Source: JARKQH01 sp964631605
GTDB lineage: Bacteria > Verrucomicrobiota > Verrucomicrobiia > Limisphaerales > UBA8199
Direction: 5' to 3'
DNA length: 64,000 nucleotides
Assembly (NCBI GenBank): GCA_964631605.1
Contig: CAZVYG010000012.1
Coordinates: 1-64,000, forward strand
Positions 24,387 to 32,674 of this stretch are shown here, one piece after another (position 1 is the stretch's first letter; the number at the start of each line of letters is the position of its first letter). The notes under the pieces are model-generated. The model had not been told where the DNA came from. It made no database searches and saw nothing but the letters and a program-made list of their open reading frames with translations. Both the position numbers and the translations under genes were made by a program.

Positions 24387-26189
24387 TCATAAAGCGACCG
24401 GTTCGAGGGGTTGCAATTTGCGGGCGCGCAGGGTTTCCCGCTGGCGCAGGAGTTCGAGGCGCTGGGCTTCATCCACGTCGGGCTGGCTGGCGCGATGGAT
24501 CAGGGCGGCCAACTGGCGGTCGAGGTCCTGGTTGCGCAACCGGCAGGCGAGGTCCGCCAGTTGTTGGCCGGGATTGGGCAAGGGCCGTTCCTCGGCCACG
24601 GCCCGGGTGACGAGGGTGCGGGCGTCCGTTTCCTCGAGGCAATCCAGGAACGCCGGAAGGCTGGTCCACGTTTGCTCTTGGTGCGCCTGGAGACGCCGGG
24701 CGAGAATCTGGCGAACGAGCTGGTGTTGCAGCCATTCCAAACGCAAGTTTCTGGCCGCCCAGGCAATCAATTCCTCGTGCAAGAGCAGCAGTTTCAACAG
24801 CCAAAACTCGTTGGGTGGCGGTTCGGGACCGGCCGCCGGTTCGGGCGGGGGCTCGGCGGCTTGCGCGGGCGATGAGCGGCGCGCGCGGGAGAGTTTGCGG
24901 AATTCGGCGCGGACCGCGTCGGGGGCAACGCCCAGGCGGAGGCCGGTCTTTTGGGCGTACTTGTCCACCAGAACGAGGTTGCCGGTTTTGTGGACGGCGT
25001 CGGCCATGCCGCGCAGGACGGCGAGCCGGCCTTTGTCGGTGACCACCGGATGCAGGGCGCAGAGGCGGTCGAGGTAGTAATCGAAAAAGTCGGGGGCGCG
25101 TTCGATCAGTTCTTTGAAGGCGGCCCCGCCGGATGCCTTGATGAAGCTGTCGGGATCGTGGGGTGAGGGGACCAGCGCCACACGAACGGCCAGCCCGGAA
25201 CTCAGCAGGTTGTCGAGCGAGCGCACGGCGGCATTCTGCCCGGCGTCGTCCGAGTCGAAGCACAGCACGACTTCATTGGCGTAACGGCTCAGGAGGCGCG
25301 CGTGGTCGGCGGTGAAGGCGGTGCCCTGCGGGGCCACCACGTTCTGAACACCCGCCATGAAACAGGCGATGAGATCGAGCTGGCCTTCGCAAACAATGGC
25401 GAACCCCGCTTCGATGATGGCCCGTTTGGATTTATCCAGCCCGTAGAAAACGCGGCTTTTGATGAAAATTGGCGTCTCCGGGGAATTGACGTATTTGGCG
25501 GTTTTCTCATCCCCCGCCAGCACGCGCCCGCTGAAGCCGATGACGCGTCCCTGCTCGTCGCAAATGGGGAAGATGAGCCGGCCGCGAAACCGGTCATAAT
25601 AGTGGTCGGTGCCCTCCTTGCGGAGAATGAGGCCGGCCTTTTCCACATCCGCCAGATCAAACCCCTTGCTGCGGGCCCAGTTGACGGTGTCATCCCACGC
25701 TTCCGGGGCGGCGCCGAGTCGAAAGAGCTTGACGGCCTCGGGTGGGACGCCGCGGCGCTGGAGGTACTCGCGAGCGGCGGCCCCGGCGGCCTCGGTGGCC
25801 AGCGCGTTTTGCCAGCGCTGGGCAATCTGCTCGTGCAATTGGAGCAGCTTCTCCTTGAGCGACCGGGACTGGTGTTGGTCGGAACCGGAATCGTACTCGA
25901 GGGGAATCCGCGCCCGCTCGGCCAGGCGGCGGACGGCTTCGGGAAAATCCAGGTTCTCGTACTCCTTGACGAAGGTGAACACATCCCCGCCTTTGTGGCA
26001 GCCGAAGCAGTGGAAAATCTGGCGCTGCGGATTGACGTGGAAGCTGGGAGTCTTCTCCTTGTGAAACGGGCAGAGGGCGACAAAGTTGGCGCCCGCCCGC
26101 TTTAGCGGCAGGTAGGAGCCAATCACGTCCACGATGTCGCTCGCCGCGCGGACTTGCTCGAGGGTGGCCGATGAAAACAGACCCGACAT
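24387..26189 (-). CDS. dnaG: DNA primase
   Basis: A 600-residue bacterial primase that makes RNA primers for DNA replication. The N-terminal zinc ribbon is Cys40, His43, Cys61, Cys64 (CPFH...CFGC). The catalytic core includes the RNA-polymerase-like domain (RFRGRLIFPICDEQGRVIGFSGR) and TOPRIM (VCEGQLDLIACFMAG, then VVLCFDSDDAGQNAA with acidic metal ligands). The C-terminal ~170 residues (helicase-interacting region) are divergent and proline/alanine-rich near 430-445. The start MSGLFSSATLEQVRAASDIVDVIG is canonical. Confidence 0.96.
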   Translation of the reverse strand: MSGLFSSATLEQVRAASDIVDVIGSYLPLKRAGANFVALCPFHKEKTPSFHVNPQRQIFHCFGCHKGGDVFTFVKEYENLDFPEAVRRLAERARIPLEYDSGSDQHQSRSLKEKLLQLHEQIAQRWQNALATEAAGAAAREYLQRRGVPPEAVKLFRLGAAPEAWDDTVNWARSKGFDLADVEKAGLILRKEGTDHYYDRFRGRLIFPICDEQGRVIGFSGRVLAGDEKTAKYVNSPETPIFIKSRVFYGLDKSKRAIIEAGFAIVCEGQLDLIACFMAGVQNVVAPQGTAFTADHARLLSRYANEVVLCFDSDDAGQNAAVRSLDNLLSSGLAVRVALVPSPHDPDSFIKASGGAAFKELIERAPDFFDYYLDRLCALHPVVTDKGRLAVLRGMADAVHKTGNLVLVDKYAQKTGLRLGVAPDAVRAEFRKLSRARRSSPAQAAEPPPEPAAGPEPPPNEFWLLKLLLLHEELIAWAARNLRLEWLQHQLVRQILARRLQAHQEQTWTSLPAFLDCLEETDARTLVTRAVAEERPLPNPGQQLADLACRLRNQDLDRQLAALIHRASQPDVDEAQRLELLRQRETLRARKLQPLEPVAL

Positions 26190-26287
26190 GATTCAGTCAC
26201 CTGTATAAATACTGCCAGACTTTCCGCCATCCAAAAACGCCGGATAACGGCGGGAGGATGCCTTTGAGAGCCGCGCGCGTCACGCGT

Positions 26288-28009
26288 TTATGCCGGGAAT
26301 CCCGAACCCGGGGATGCCGGGGTCGGCGGACGCCTGAGCCCCATCTTCCGGATGCGCGAGATCAAGGTGGTGGGCTTGACGCCGAGCAGCTTGGCGGCGC
26401 CGCCGGGCCCGTGCACCTTCCAGCCGCAGCGCTCCAAGGCGGCGCGTGTGTTTTCCCGCTCGAGCTCGCGGAGTTCTTGTTCCGAGAGCACCCGGCCTTC
26501 TTGCACAGCGGCCCCCGCCAATCCGGCGGCGCGCGATTCCGAGCCGGACGAGGGCGGCTTGGGTCCGTCGAAACCGGGTGCGACGGGCCAGCCGGAAGGA
26601 GCCGGCGGCGAATCCATCAAAGGCAGGTTGTAACGAAGCACGCCGTTTTGGGAGAGGATGAGGGCGCGTTCGGTGGCATTCTGCAGTTCCCGAACATTGC
26701 CGGGCCAATGGTAGTGCTTGAGCAGGTCCGCCTGGGCCTCGGTGAAGCGCGGGAGGGGCAGCCGCAAGCGGCGGGCGGCCTGCTCGAGGAAATGCGCCGC
26801 CAGCAGCGGAATATCGTCCTTCCGCTCCCGCAGCGGCGGCACTTCGATCGGAAAGACGTTCAAGCGGTAGTAAAGGTCCTCGCGGAAAGCCCCTTCCTCG
26901 ACGGCCTGTTTCAGGTTCCGGTTGGTTGCGGCAATAATCCGCACATCCACCGTCCGGGTCTTATCCTCGCCCACCCGCTCATATTGTTTCTCCTGCAGCA
27001 CGCGCAGGAACTTGCTCTGCAGCGCCAACGGGATTTCACCCACTTCGTCCAGGAAAAGCGTCCCGCCATCCGCCGCCTCGAATCGCCCGGCCCGGTCCCG
27101 GATGGCGCCGGTGAAGGCGCCCTTGACGTGACCGAAAAACTCGCTCTCGTAGAGTTCCCGAGGCACGGAAGCGCAATTGACGCGAATCAGGGGACGGTCG
27201 CCGCGCCGGCTTTGGCGGTGAAGTTCGCGCGCCACCAACTCCTTGCCGGTGCCGGATTCACCGAGGATGAGAACGGTGGCATCGGTGGGGGCCACCATCT
27301 GGATTTGGCGCAACAGCCGCTGCATCGAGGGGTGCTGGCCGATGATGTCCCCGAGGGCCTTGGCCTCGCGCACCTCCTCCTGCAAGTAGAGATTCTGCAG
27401 CTCGAGTTGCGCGCGGAGGCGCTCAATCTCCTCGAACGCCCGGGCGTTGACAATGGCGCCCGCGATTTCATCGGCAAAAATCCGCAGCCACGCCGGTCCT
27501 TCTTCCGGCGTGGGGATGCTGGTGAAGACGGCAATCACTCCGAGAATTTCGTCGCCGAACTTGATCGGCTGGACGTTTAAGCCCCGAATCTGTTGATGGG
27601 CGGCCCACCGGTACCGCACCAGAAACGACGGGTCTCCCCCGAAATCTTTCACCACAATGGCTTCGCCGCTGGCGCCGACGCGCCCCACTTTCCCCACCCC
27701 CAAGGGAATGCGCGAGTAATCGCCGTCCACGCGGGACCAGTCCGGCCGTTGTTCGGTGCGGCGCAACCCGGCGCTGGCCACCAGATGCAGACACGCATCC
27801 CGCGCCGAACATCGCGGGGCCATGTCGCATGTCGCACAGGTGTCCCCGGGCCGGACCAACCAGATTCTTGCCAGGGCCACATGGGGACGTTCGGCCAGCA
27901 GGTTGACGACTCGATCCAATAGCCGCCCAACCTGGCGAATCTGCGCCAACTCGATCAGCCGATCCTTGAAGGAATCAAACTCCGGCTTGTAATCGCTCAT
28001 TAAGAACAT
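26288..28009 (-). CDS. Sigma-54-dependent transcriptional activator with GAF sensor (FhlA/NorR-like)
   Basis: A 573-residue enhancer-binding protein. Residues ~15-195 form a GAF-type sensor carrying a four-cysteine cluster (Cys58, 61, 67, 73; spacing C-x2-C-x5-C-x5-C), a plausible Fe-S or redox site. A coiled linker (~195-225) leads to the AAA+ domain with Walker A GESGTGKE, the sigma-54 loop GAFTGA (in FGHVKGAFTGA, with Val where Glu is usual), Walker B LFLDEVGE and sensor WPGNVREL. The C-terminal Fis-type helix-turn-helix covers ~520-562. The second ATG (28000) is an alternative start. It is divergent from the ech hydrogenase operon, whose upstream region contains a sigma-54 promoter, so that operon is the likely target. 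Confidence 0.93.
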   Translation of the reverse strand: MFLMSDYKPEFDSFKDRLIELAQIRQVGRLLDRVVNLLAERPHVALARIWLVRPGDTCATCDMAPRCSARDACLHLVASAGLRRTEQRPDWSRVDGDYSRIPLGVGKVGRVGASGEAIVVKDFGGDPSFLVRYRWAAHQQIRGLNVQPIKFGDEILGVIAVFTSIPTPEEGPAWLRIFADEIAGAIVNARAFEEIERLRAQLELQNLYLQEEVREAKALGDIIGQHPSMQRLLRQIQMVAPTDATVLILGESGTGKELVARELHRQSRRGDRPLIRVNCASVPRELYESEFFGHVKGAFTGAIRDRAGRFEAADGGTLFLDEVGEIPLALQSKFLRVLQEKQYERVGEDKTRTVDVRIIAATNRNLKQAVEEGAFREDLYYRLNVFPIEVPPLRERKDDIPLLAAHFLEQAARRLRLPLPRFTEAQADLLKHYHWPGNVRELQNATERALILSQNGVLRYNLPLMDSPPAPSGWPVAPGFDGPKPPSSGSESRAAGLAGAAVQEGRVLSEQELRELERENTRAALERCGWKVHGPGGAAKLLGVKPTTLISRIRKMGLRRPPTPASPGSGFPA

Positions 28010-28042
28010 CGCAGGTCAGTCTATCAGACTCTCGATCAAACG

Positions 28043-28084
28043 GATAACGAAATATCGCAATACTGACGACTAAAGTTCGTTATC
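28043..28084. promoter_or_regulatory. Inverted repeat, candidate upstream activator site
   Basis: GATAACGAA at 28043-28051 and its exact reverse complement TTCGTTATC at 28076-28084 are separated by 24 bases. The centre lies about 128 bases before the predicted sigma-54 start near 28191, in the usual enhancer range for such activators, and just upstream of the divergent activator gene. Assignment as the activator's binding site is inference. Confidence 0.45.
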
Positions 28085-28164
28085 TGCGAAAAACCAACCT
28101 GAAAAACCAGGGCATTCAAATTCGCAAGTGGTTTTGCTGGAATGACTAGTGACAAGCGTCTCAC

Positions 28165-28180
28165 TGGCATGCGACTTGCA
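28165..28180 (+). promoter_or_regulatory. Sigma-54 (-24/-12) promoter of the ech operon
   Basis: CTGGCATGCGACTTGCA matches the sigma-54 consensus YTGGCACG-N4-TTGCW, with a single C-to-T change. The invariant GG (28166-28167) and GC (28178-28179) are separated by exactly ten bases. It faces the ech genes; transcription would start near 28191, leaving a leader of about 147 bases. That leader contains a small hairpin (CGAGGCA/TGCCTCG, about 28238-28261). The rest of the 28010-28337 gap is described by this site and the upstream inverted repeat. Confidence 0.75.
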
Positions 28181-28337
28181 TTGAGTGGGGCGACATTTTG
28201 TCCAACGCAGCTTGGGTATGCCGTTTCCGTGCTTCCCGAGGCAGGCAAGGGTATGCCTCGAGCAGGCCATCCCGTCAGCAGCCGCCCGGTCCCGGGCGTT
28301 GGTTTAACGATGATTCTTGATGGATGTGGAACATAAC

Positions 28338-30227
28338 ATGAGCCTTGCGGCCGGATTGATCCTTGGCCCGATTGTGGCGGGAGCTGTACTGGCCGTGATC
28401 AAATCCGATCGCGCGCGCGGGCTCTTGGTGGCCTTGTTTGTGGCTGTGGTGGCGGCGGGCACGGTGGCGATTGGCGTGTTGCCCACGCCGGGGGCGATGG
28501 CGGGCTTTCCGTTCAATCACAAGGCGGGGCACGTTGGAATGATGGTGGCGGAGGTGTTGATGGGCCTCTACATCTTATGGATTGGGATGCGGGCGAGGTA
28601 TTATTTGATCGTGGGTCTGATGCTGGCGCAGGGGGCGGTTATGGGGACGTTGGAGATCGCCTCGGCGGCCAGCCTGGAGGCCACACACGCGCTGTTCATA
28701 GACCAGTTTGCGGTCATCATGGCGCTGATCAACGGGTTGGTGGGCGGGGGGATTTGCCTTTACGCGGTGGGTTACATGCGGGGTTATCATCTGGAATCGC
28801 ACCCCGAAGTGGCGGACCGGCGGCCGATGTTTTTCGCAACACTGTTTGTGTTCATGGGGGCGATGTTCGGGATTATTTTCGCCAACAGCCTCCCGTGGCT
28901 GTTTTTCTTTTGGGAGGTCACCACGCTCTGCTCGTTCCTGCTGATTGGTTACACGCGAACGGAGGAGGCGCGTCGGAACGCCTTGAAGGCGCTGGTGATG
29001 AACCTGGCGGGGGGATTTGCATTCGCGCTGGCGATCGGGTGGTCCGCGACGCGAACGGGCACGGTTGAATTGCAGACGCTGATCACCTCGAAGAGCGCGC
29101 TGGCGCTGCTGCCGGCGGCGTTGTTCTGTTTTGCGGGCATCACCAAGTCGGCTCAACTGCCGTTCTCGGGCTGGTTGCTGGGGGCGATGGTGGCGCCGAC
29201 GCCGGTTTCAGCCCTGCTGCATTCCAGCACGATGGTCAAAGCGGGGGTTTACCTGGTGTTGCGCATGGCGCCGGTCATTGTGGGGACGACCGTAGGCCTG
29301 ATGGTGGCGCTGGTTGGGGCGCTGACGTTCCTGGTGGGGTCGCTGGCGGCGATCACCACCAGCGACGCGAAAAAGGTGCTGGCCTACTCGACGGTGGCCA
29401 ACCTGGGCCTGATCGTGCTGTGCGGCGGGATTGGGACTTATGAGGCGGTGTGGGCGGGGGTGCTGCTGATTGTGTTCCACGCCATTGCCAAATGTCTGCT
29501 GTTTCTGTGCGTGGGGGTGGTGGAACACCGCCTCCACAGCCGCGACATCGAGTCCATGTCCGGGCTGATCATCAACATGCCGCGGGTGGCGATCATGATG
29601 CTGATCGGGATGGCTGGCATGTTTCTGGCGCCGTTCGGCATGCTGATCAGCAAGTGGGCGGTGCTCAAGGCGGTGGTGGATGCCTACCCCGTGCTGTCCG
29701 CCTTCATTGTCTTTGGCAGCGCCGCCACGCTTTTCTTCTGGGTGAAATGGATGGGCAAGCTCCTCGAAGTGTTCCGGCCATGCGAGCGGGTGGCCGTGGA
29801 ATTCGGCCTGGGCGAAGGCGTGGCGTTGTATGGCCTGTCGGCGGCAACGTTTCTGACCTGCCTGTTGTTTCCGGTGATTTCAACGGCGTTGATCGAGCCC
29901 TACGTGGTGAGCGTTTATGGACAGACGGCGTCCATGGCGCCCGGCAACGTGGTCATCATGATGATCATGATGGTGATGATCATGCTGTTCCCCCTGAGTT
30001 TCATCAACTATGGCCGGGGCGTGAAGGTGATGGACGCCTATCTGGGCGGGGCCAATGTGCAGAGCAGTGTGCGGTTCCTGGGCTCGGCGAACCAGGTGCA
30101 GGAGGTCGTCATTCAGAATTATTACCTGCGCAACTTTTTCAATGAAACCTGGCTGGCGCGGTGGGGTGTGATCGGCAGCGCCGTCCTGCTCCTGGTCATG
30201 GTTGTGGCCGCCCTGCCTTTTGTATGA
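28338..30227 (+). CDS. echA: Ech-type [NiFe] hydrogenase membrane subunit EchA (NuoL/MrpA-like antiporter)
   Basis: A 629-residue polytopic membrane protein of the NuoL/NuoM/Mrp family, predicted to move H+ or Na+ for the hydrogenase. Family marks are the stretch WLFFFWEVTTLCSFLLIGY, containing the proton-channel Glu, and the core SAQLPFSGWLLGAMVAPTPV, with HSSTMVKAGVYLVLRM holding the channel Lys. Around fourteen or more hydrophobic helices span the whole length. The ATG at 28338 has GGA seven bases upstream; an ATG at 28320 would add six residues. It is the first gene of six in canonical echABCDEF order, and its stop overlaps the echB start (ATGA). Confidence 0.92.
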   Translation: MSLAAGLILGPIVAGAVLAVIKSDRARGLLVALFVAVVAAGTVAIGVLPTPGAMAGFPFNHKAGHVGMMVAEVLMGLYILWIGMRARYYLIVGLMLAQGAVMGTLEIASAASLEATHALFIDQFAVIMALINGLVGGGICLYAVGYMRGYHLESHPEVADRRPMFFATLFVFMGAMFGIIFANSLPWLFFFWEVTTLCSFLLIGYTRTEEARRNALKALVMNLAGGFAFALAIGWSATRTGTVELQTLITSKSALALLPAALFCFAGITKSAQLPFSGWLLGAMVAPTPVSALLHSSTMVKAGVYLVLRMAPVIVGTTVGLMVALVGALTFLVGSLAAITTSDAKKVLAYSTVANLGLIVLCGGIGTYEAVWAGVLLIVFHAIAKCLLFLCVGVVEHRLHSRDIESMSGLIINMPRVAIMMLIGMAGMFLAPFGMLISKWAVLKAVVDAYPVLSAFIVFGSAATLFFWVKWMGKLLEVFRPCERVAVEFGLGEGVALYGLSAATFLTCLLFPVISTALIEPYVVSVYGQTASMAPGNVVIMMIMMVMIMLFPLSFINYGRGVKVMDAYLGGANVQSSVRFLGSANQVQEVVIQNYYLRNFFNETWLARWGVIGSAVLLLVMVVAALPFV

Positions 30228-31225
30228 ACCCCTGGATACGGTTGGCTCTTTACCTTGTCGCCGCCCCGATTCTTGGCGGGCTGCTGGCCGGTCTGGACCG
30301 GATTATCTCGGCGCGGATGCAGTCGCGGCGAGGTCCGCCGCTGCTGCAGCCGTTCCATGATGTAGCCAAGCTGTGGCAGAAGGAGAACATCGTGGTGCGG
30401 CGGTCGCAGAATTTCTACGTGCTGTTCTTCCTTCTGCTGGTCATCTTCACCGGCGCGCTGTTCTTTGCCGGGTCGGACCTTTTGCTGGTGATTTTTGCGT
30501 TGACCCTGGCGGCGATCTTTTTTGTGCTGGGGGCCTACAAGGCCAGCTCCCCGTATAGCTTCGTGGGGGCCGAGCGGGAGTTGATCCAGATGATGGCCTA
30601 CGAGCCGATGGTGCTGCTGACGGCGATCGGGATGTACATGGTCACCAGGAGCTTTCAGGTGCATGAAATCGCCAGCCATCCCGCCCTGCTGATTCTCTGG
30701 CTGCCCGGGGTGTTCCTCGGATTCCTTTACGCGCTCGAGATCAAGTTTCGAAAATCGCCCTTTGATTTGTCCTCATCGCATCATGCGCACCAGGAACTGG
30801 TGCGGGGCATCACCACCGAGTTTTCGGGGCGGGCGCTGGCGATGATTGAAGTGGCGCACTGGTATGAGAACGTGTTTCTGCTGGGGTGGGTGTATTTGTT
30901 CTTCGCCGCGTGGCCGCCGGCCGGGATCGCGGCGGCGCTGGCGGTGTTCGTGTTTGTGATTCTGGTGGACAATGTGTTTGCGCGTTTGAAATGGCAGGCG
31001 GCGTTGAAAAGCGCCTGGCTGGCCGCGGCGCTGCTGGGCTTGGGCAATATTCTGGTGCTGTCGTTGCTTTCGCCCGGCGGCGTGCCGCCGGCCAAAGCGG
31101 TCGCCGCCCCGCAGCCCCGAGTCGCCGCCGGGTCAAGGCGCGTGGAGCCCCTGGCGCCGGCCTCGGCCGGCGGGACTTTGGTGTGGGACGCCGGGTTGAC
31201 GAAAACCGGGGCGGGAGGCAATTGA
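30224..31225 (+). CDS. echB: Ech hydrogenase membrane subunit EchB (NuoH/HycD-like)
   Basis: A 333-residue membrane protein that anchors the hydrophilic arm, homologous to complex I NuoH. Diagnostic stretches are GLDRIISARMQSRRGPPLLQ, FVGAERELIQMMAYEPMVL and EIKFRKSPFDLSSSHHAHQE, the last being the quinone/ferredoxin-side loop typical of HycD/EchB. About eight helices are present. The last ~45 residues are an alanine/proline-rich tail not usual for the family. It overlaps echA by four bases and ends one base before the echC start. Confidence 0.93.
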   Translation: MNPWIRLALYLVAAPILGGLLAGLDRIISARMQSRRGPPLLQPFHDVAKLWQKENIVVRRSQNFYVLFFLLLVIFTGALFFAGSDLLLVIFALTLAAIFFVLGAYKASSPYSFVGAERELIQMMAYEPMVLLTAIGMYMVTRSFQVHEIASHPALLILWLPGVFLGFLYALEIKFRKSPFDLSSSHHAHQELVRGITTEFSGRALAMIEVAHWYENVFLLGWVYLFFAAWPPAGIAAALAVFVFVILVDNVFARLKWQAALKSAWLAAALLGLGNILVLSLLSPGGVPPAKAVAAPQPRVAAGSRRVEPLAPASAGGTLVWDAGLTKTGAGGN

Positions 31226-31226
31226 C

Positions 31227-32252
31227 ATGGCCGGTTTTAAGAAATCCCCCTGGATCATTCACTACGACGCCTCGAGCTGCAACGGGTGCGACATTGAGAC
31301 GCTGGCGTGCCTCACCCCGTCGTACGATGTCGAACGGCTGGGGGTCGTCAACACCGGCAACCCGAAGCACGCCGACATTTTTCTGGTAACGGGGGCGGTC
31401 AACGAGCAAAGCCGCGAAGTGATTCGCAACATTTATCATCAATTGCCCGAGCCGAAGGTGGTGGTGGCCGTGGGTGCGTGCGCCTCCAGCGGCGGCATCT
31501 TCCGGGAGTGCTACAATGTTTCCGGCGGGGTGGACAGCGTCATCCCGGTGGACGTCTATGTGCCGGGTTGCGCTGCGCGGCCCGAGGCGATCATTGACGG
31601 GGTGGTCCGGGCGCTGGACGTGCTCGAGGCCAAACACGCGGAAATGAAGTCGCTGGCCGACAGCATTGACAGAATCCTCTACCAACGGGCGGACAAAAGC
31701 GACGCGCCCGAGATCCTCGCCCTGCAGAAGATTGCCTACCAGACGGAGGTCGAGCTGTATGGCGACGACAGTCTGCCGGCCCTCCAGCAAACACTCGAGG
31801 ACCTCGAGAACGATTTCGAACGCCGTCCGCAGCGGGAGGCGACGGTGCTTGGAGCGCCCGCCCAGCCCGCCCACGAAGTGGACGACTCGGACCGGGTCGT
31901 TTTTCTCAAGGCGGTCATCAACGGCAAAATTGTCGGGTCCATCCGCGGCTTTGCCATTGACGACACGGCCTATTTGAGCCGGCTGATGGTCCATCCCTAT
32001 TTTCGGCGGCGCGGCATTGGCCGAAAACTGCTGACGGCCATTGAGAAGGAGTTTCCGCAAGTGCGCCGTTTCGAGGCCAAGACCGGACATCACAGCAAGC
32101 GCAACCATTTTCAGCTTCTGTCGTTGGGATACCAACAATTCAAGACCGAGCCGTACAACGCGGCCATCACCTGGGTCTATTTCCAGAAATTTCAAACTCC
32201 GTCCGGACCCGCCTTGCGCGGGGAGGGCCGTGAGGCTCTGAACCTTTTATGA
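31227..32252 (+). CDS. echC: Ech hydrogenase small subunit EchC (NuoB-like) fused to a GNAT acetyltransferase
   Basis: A 341-residue two-domain protein. Residues 1-137 are a complete EchC/NuoB-like subunit carrying one [4Fe-4S] cluster that passes electrons to the NiFe site, with ligands Cys18, Cys21 (SCNGCDIE), Cys85 (VGACASSGG) and Cys115 (VPGCAARPE). Residues ~148-322 are a complete GNAT domain: ADKSDAPEILALQKIAYQTE is its beta1-alpha1, and RRRGIGRKLL (260-269) is the acetyl-CoA loop RxxGxG. Single-domain EchC ends where the GNAT begins. The reading frame is continuous with no stop or frameshift. A strong GGAGG lies eight bases before the ATG. An internal ATG (codon 140) could also give a free GNAT domain. 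Confidence 0.93.
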   Translation: MAGFKKSPWIIHYDASSCNGCDIETLACLTPSYDVERLGVVNTGNPKHADIFLVTGAVNEQSREVIRNIYHQLPEPKVVVAVGACASSGGIFRECYNVSGGVDSVIPVDVYVPGCAARPEAIIDGVVRALDVLEAKHAEMKSLADSIDRILYQRADKSDAPEILALQKIAYQTEVELYGDDSLPALQQTLEDLENDFERRPQREATVLGAPAQPAHEVDDSDRVVFLKAVINGKIVGSIRGFAIDDTAYLSRLMVHPYFRRRGIGRKLLTAIEKEFPQVRRFEAKTGHHSKRNHFQLLSLGYQQFKTEPYNAAITWVYFQKFQTPSGPALRGEGREALNLL

Positions 32253-32665
32253 GTGCCGAACCCGTCTGCGAAATGATCTCCGCCGATTGCCTGGTGGGCC
32301 GCGTCCGCGCGCTGAAGCAGGGGGGCTGGCGGCTGGTCCAGATCAGCGCCACGCGCCTGCCCGAGGCGGTCGAGCTCACCTACAGTTTCGATCTCGACCG
32401 CCAATTGACCAACCTGCGTTTGCTGACGTTGTCGGGCGGGCCCGGCATTCCAAGCATCAGCGGCGTCTATTGGTGCGCGCTGATGTATGAAAACGAAATC
32501 CATGACCTTTTTGGCGTGGTCATTGAAGGGATGGCGGTGGATTTCAAAGGCAACTTCTACAGGACCGCCATCAAGCATCCCTTCGCCTCCACCAAGCCGC
32601 CGCCGGCGCCCAAAGCGGCGGCGCCCAAACCCGCCGGCCCCGCCCCCGCGCCGGTTGCCGCCTGA
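32249..32665 (+). CDS. echD: Ech hydrogenase subunit EchD (NuoC-like)
   Basis: A 138-residue hydrophilic subunit homologous to the 30-kDa complex I subunit NuoC, bridging the small and large subunits. The family core is seen in LTYSFDLDRQLTNLRL and the signature YWCALMYENEIHDLFGVV (the ExEIxDxFG motif). The last ~28 residues are an alanine/proline/lysine tail (APKAAAPKPAGPAPAP) beyond the normal end. The start overlaps the echC stop by four bases, and nine bases separate it from echE. Confidence 0.9.
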   Translation: MSAEPVCEMISADCLVGRVRALKQGGWRLVQISATRLPEAVELTYSFDLDRQLTNLRLLTLSGGPGIPSISGVYWCALMYENEIHDLFGVVIEGMAVDFKGNFYRTAIKHPFASTKPPPAPKAAAPKPAGPAPAPVAA

Positions 32666-32674
32666 TTTGTTCTT

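Noticed and set aside
24251..24472. 73-codon minus-strand frame overlapping the end of dnaG
   Set aside because: It overlaps the conserved primase gene in another frame, has Ser/Arg/Pro-rich sequence and lacks features.
31620..31680. Possibility that echC and the GNAT are two genes split by a frameshift
   Set aside because: The frame is open through the junction, both domains are in the same frame, and there is no stop; only an internal ATG (codon 140) could allow separate translation, which is noted in the feature.
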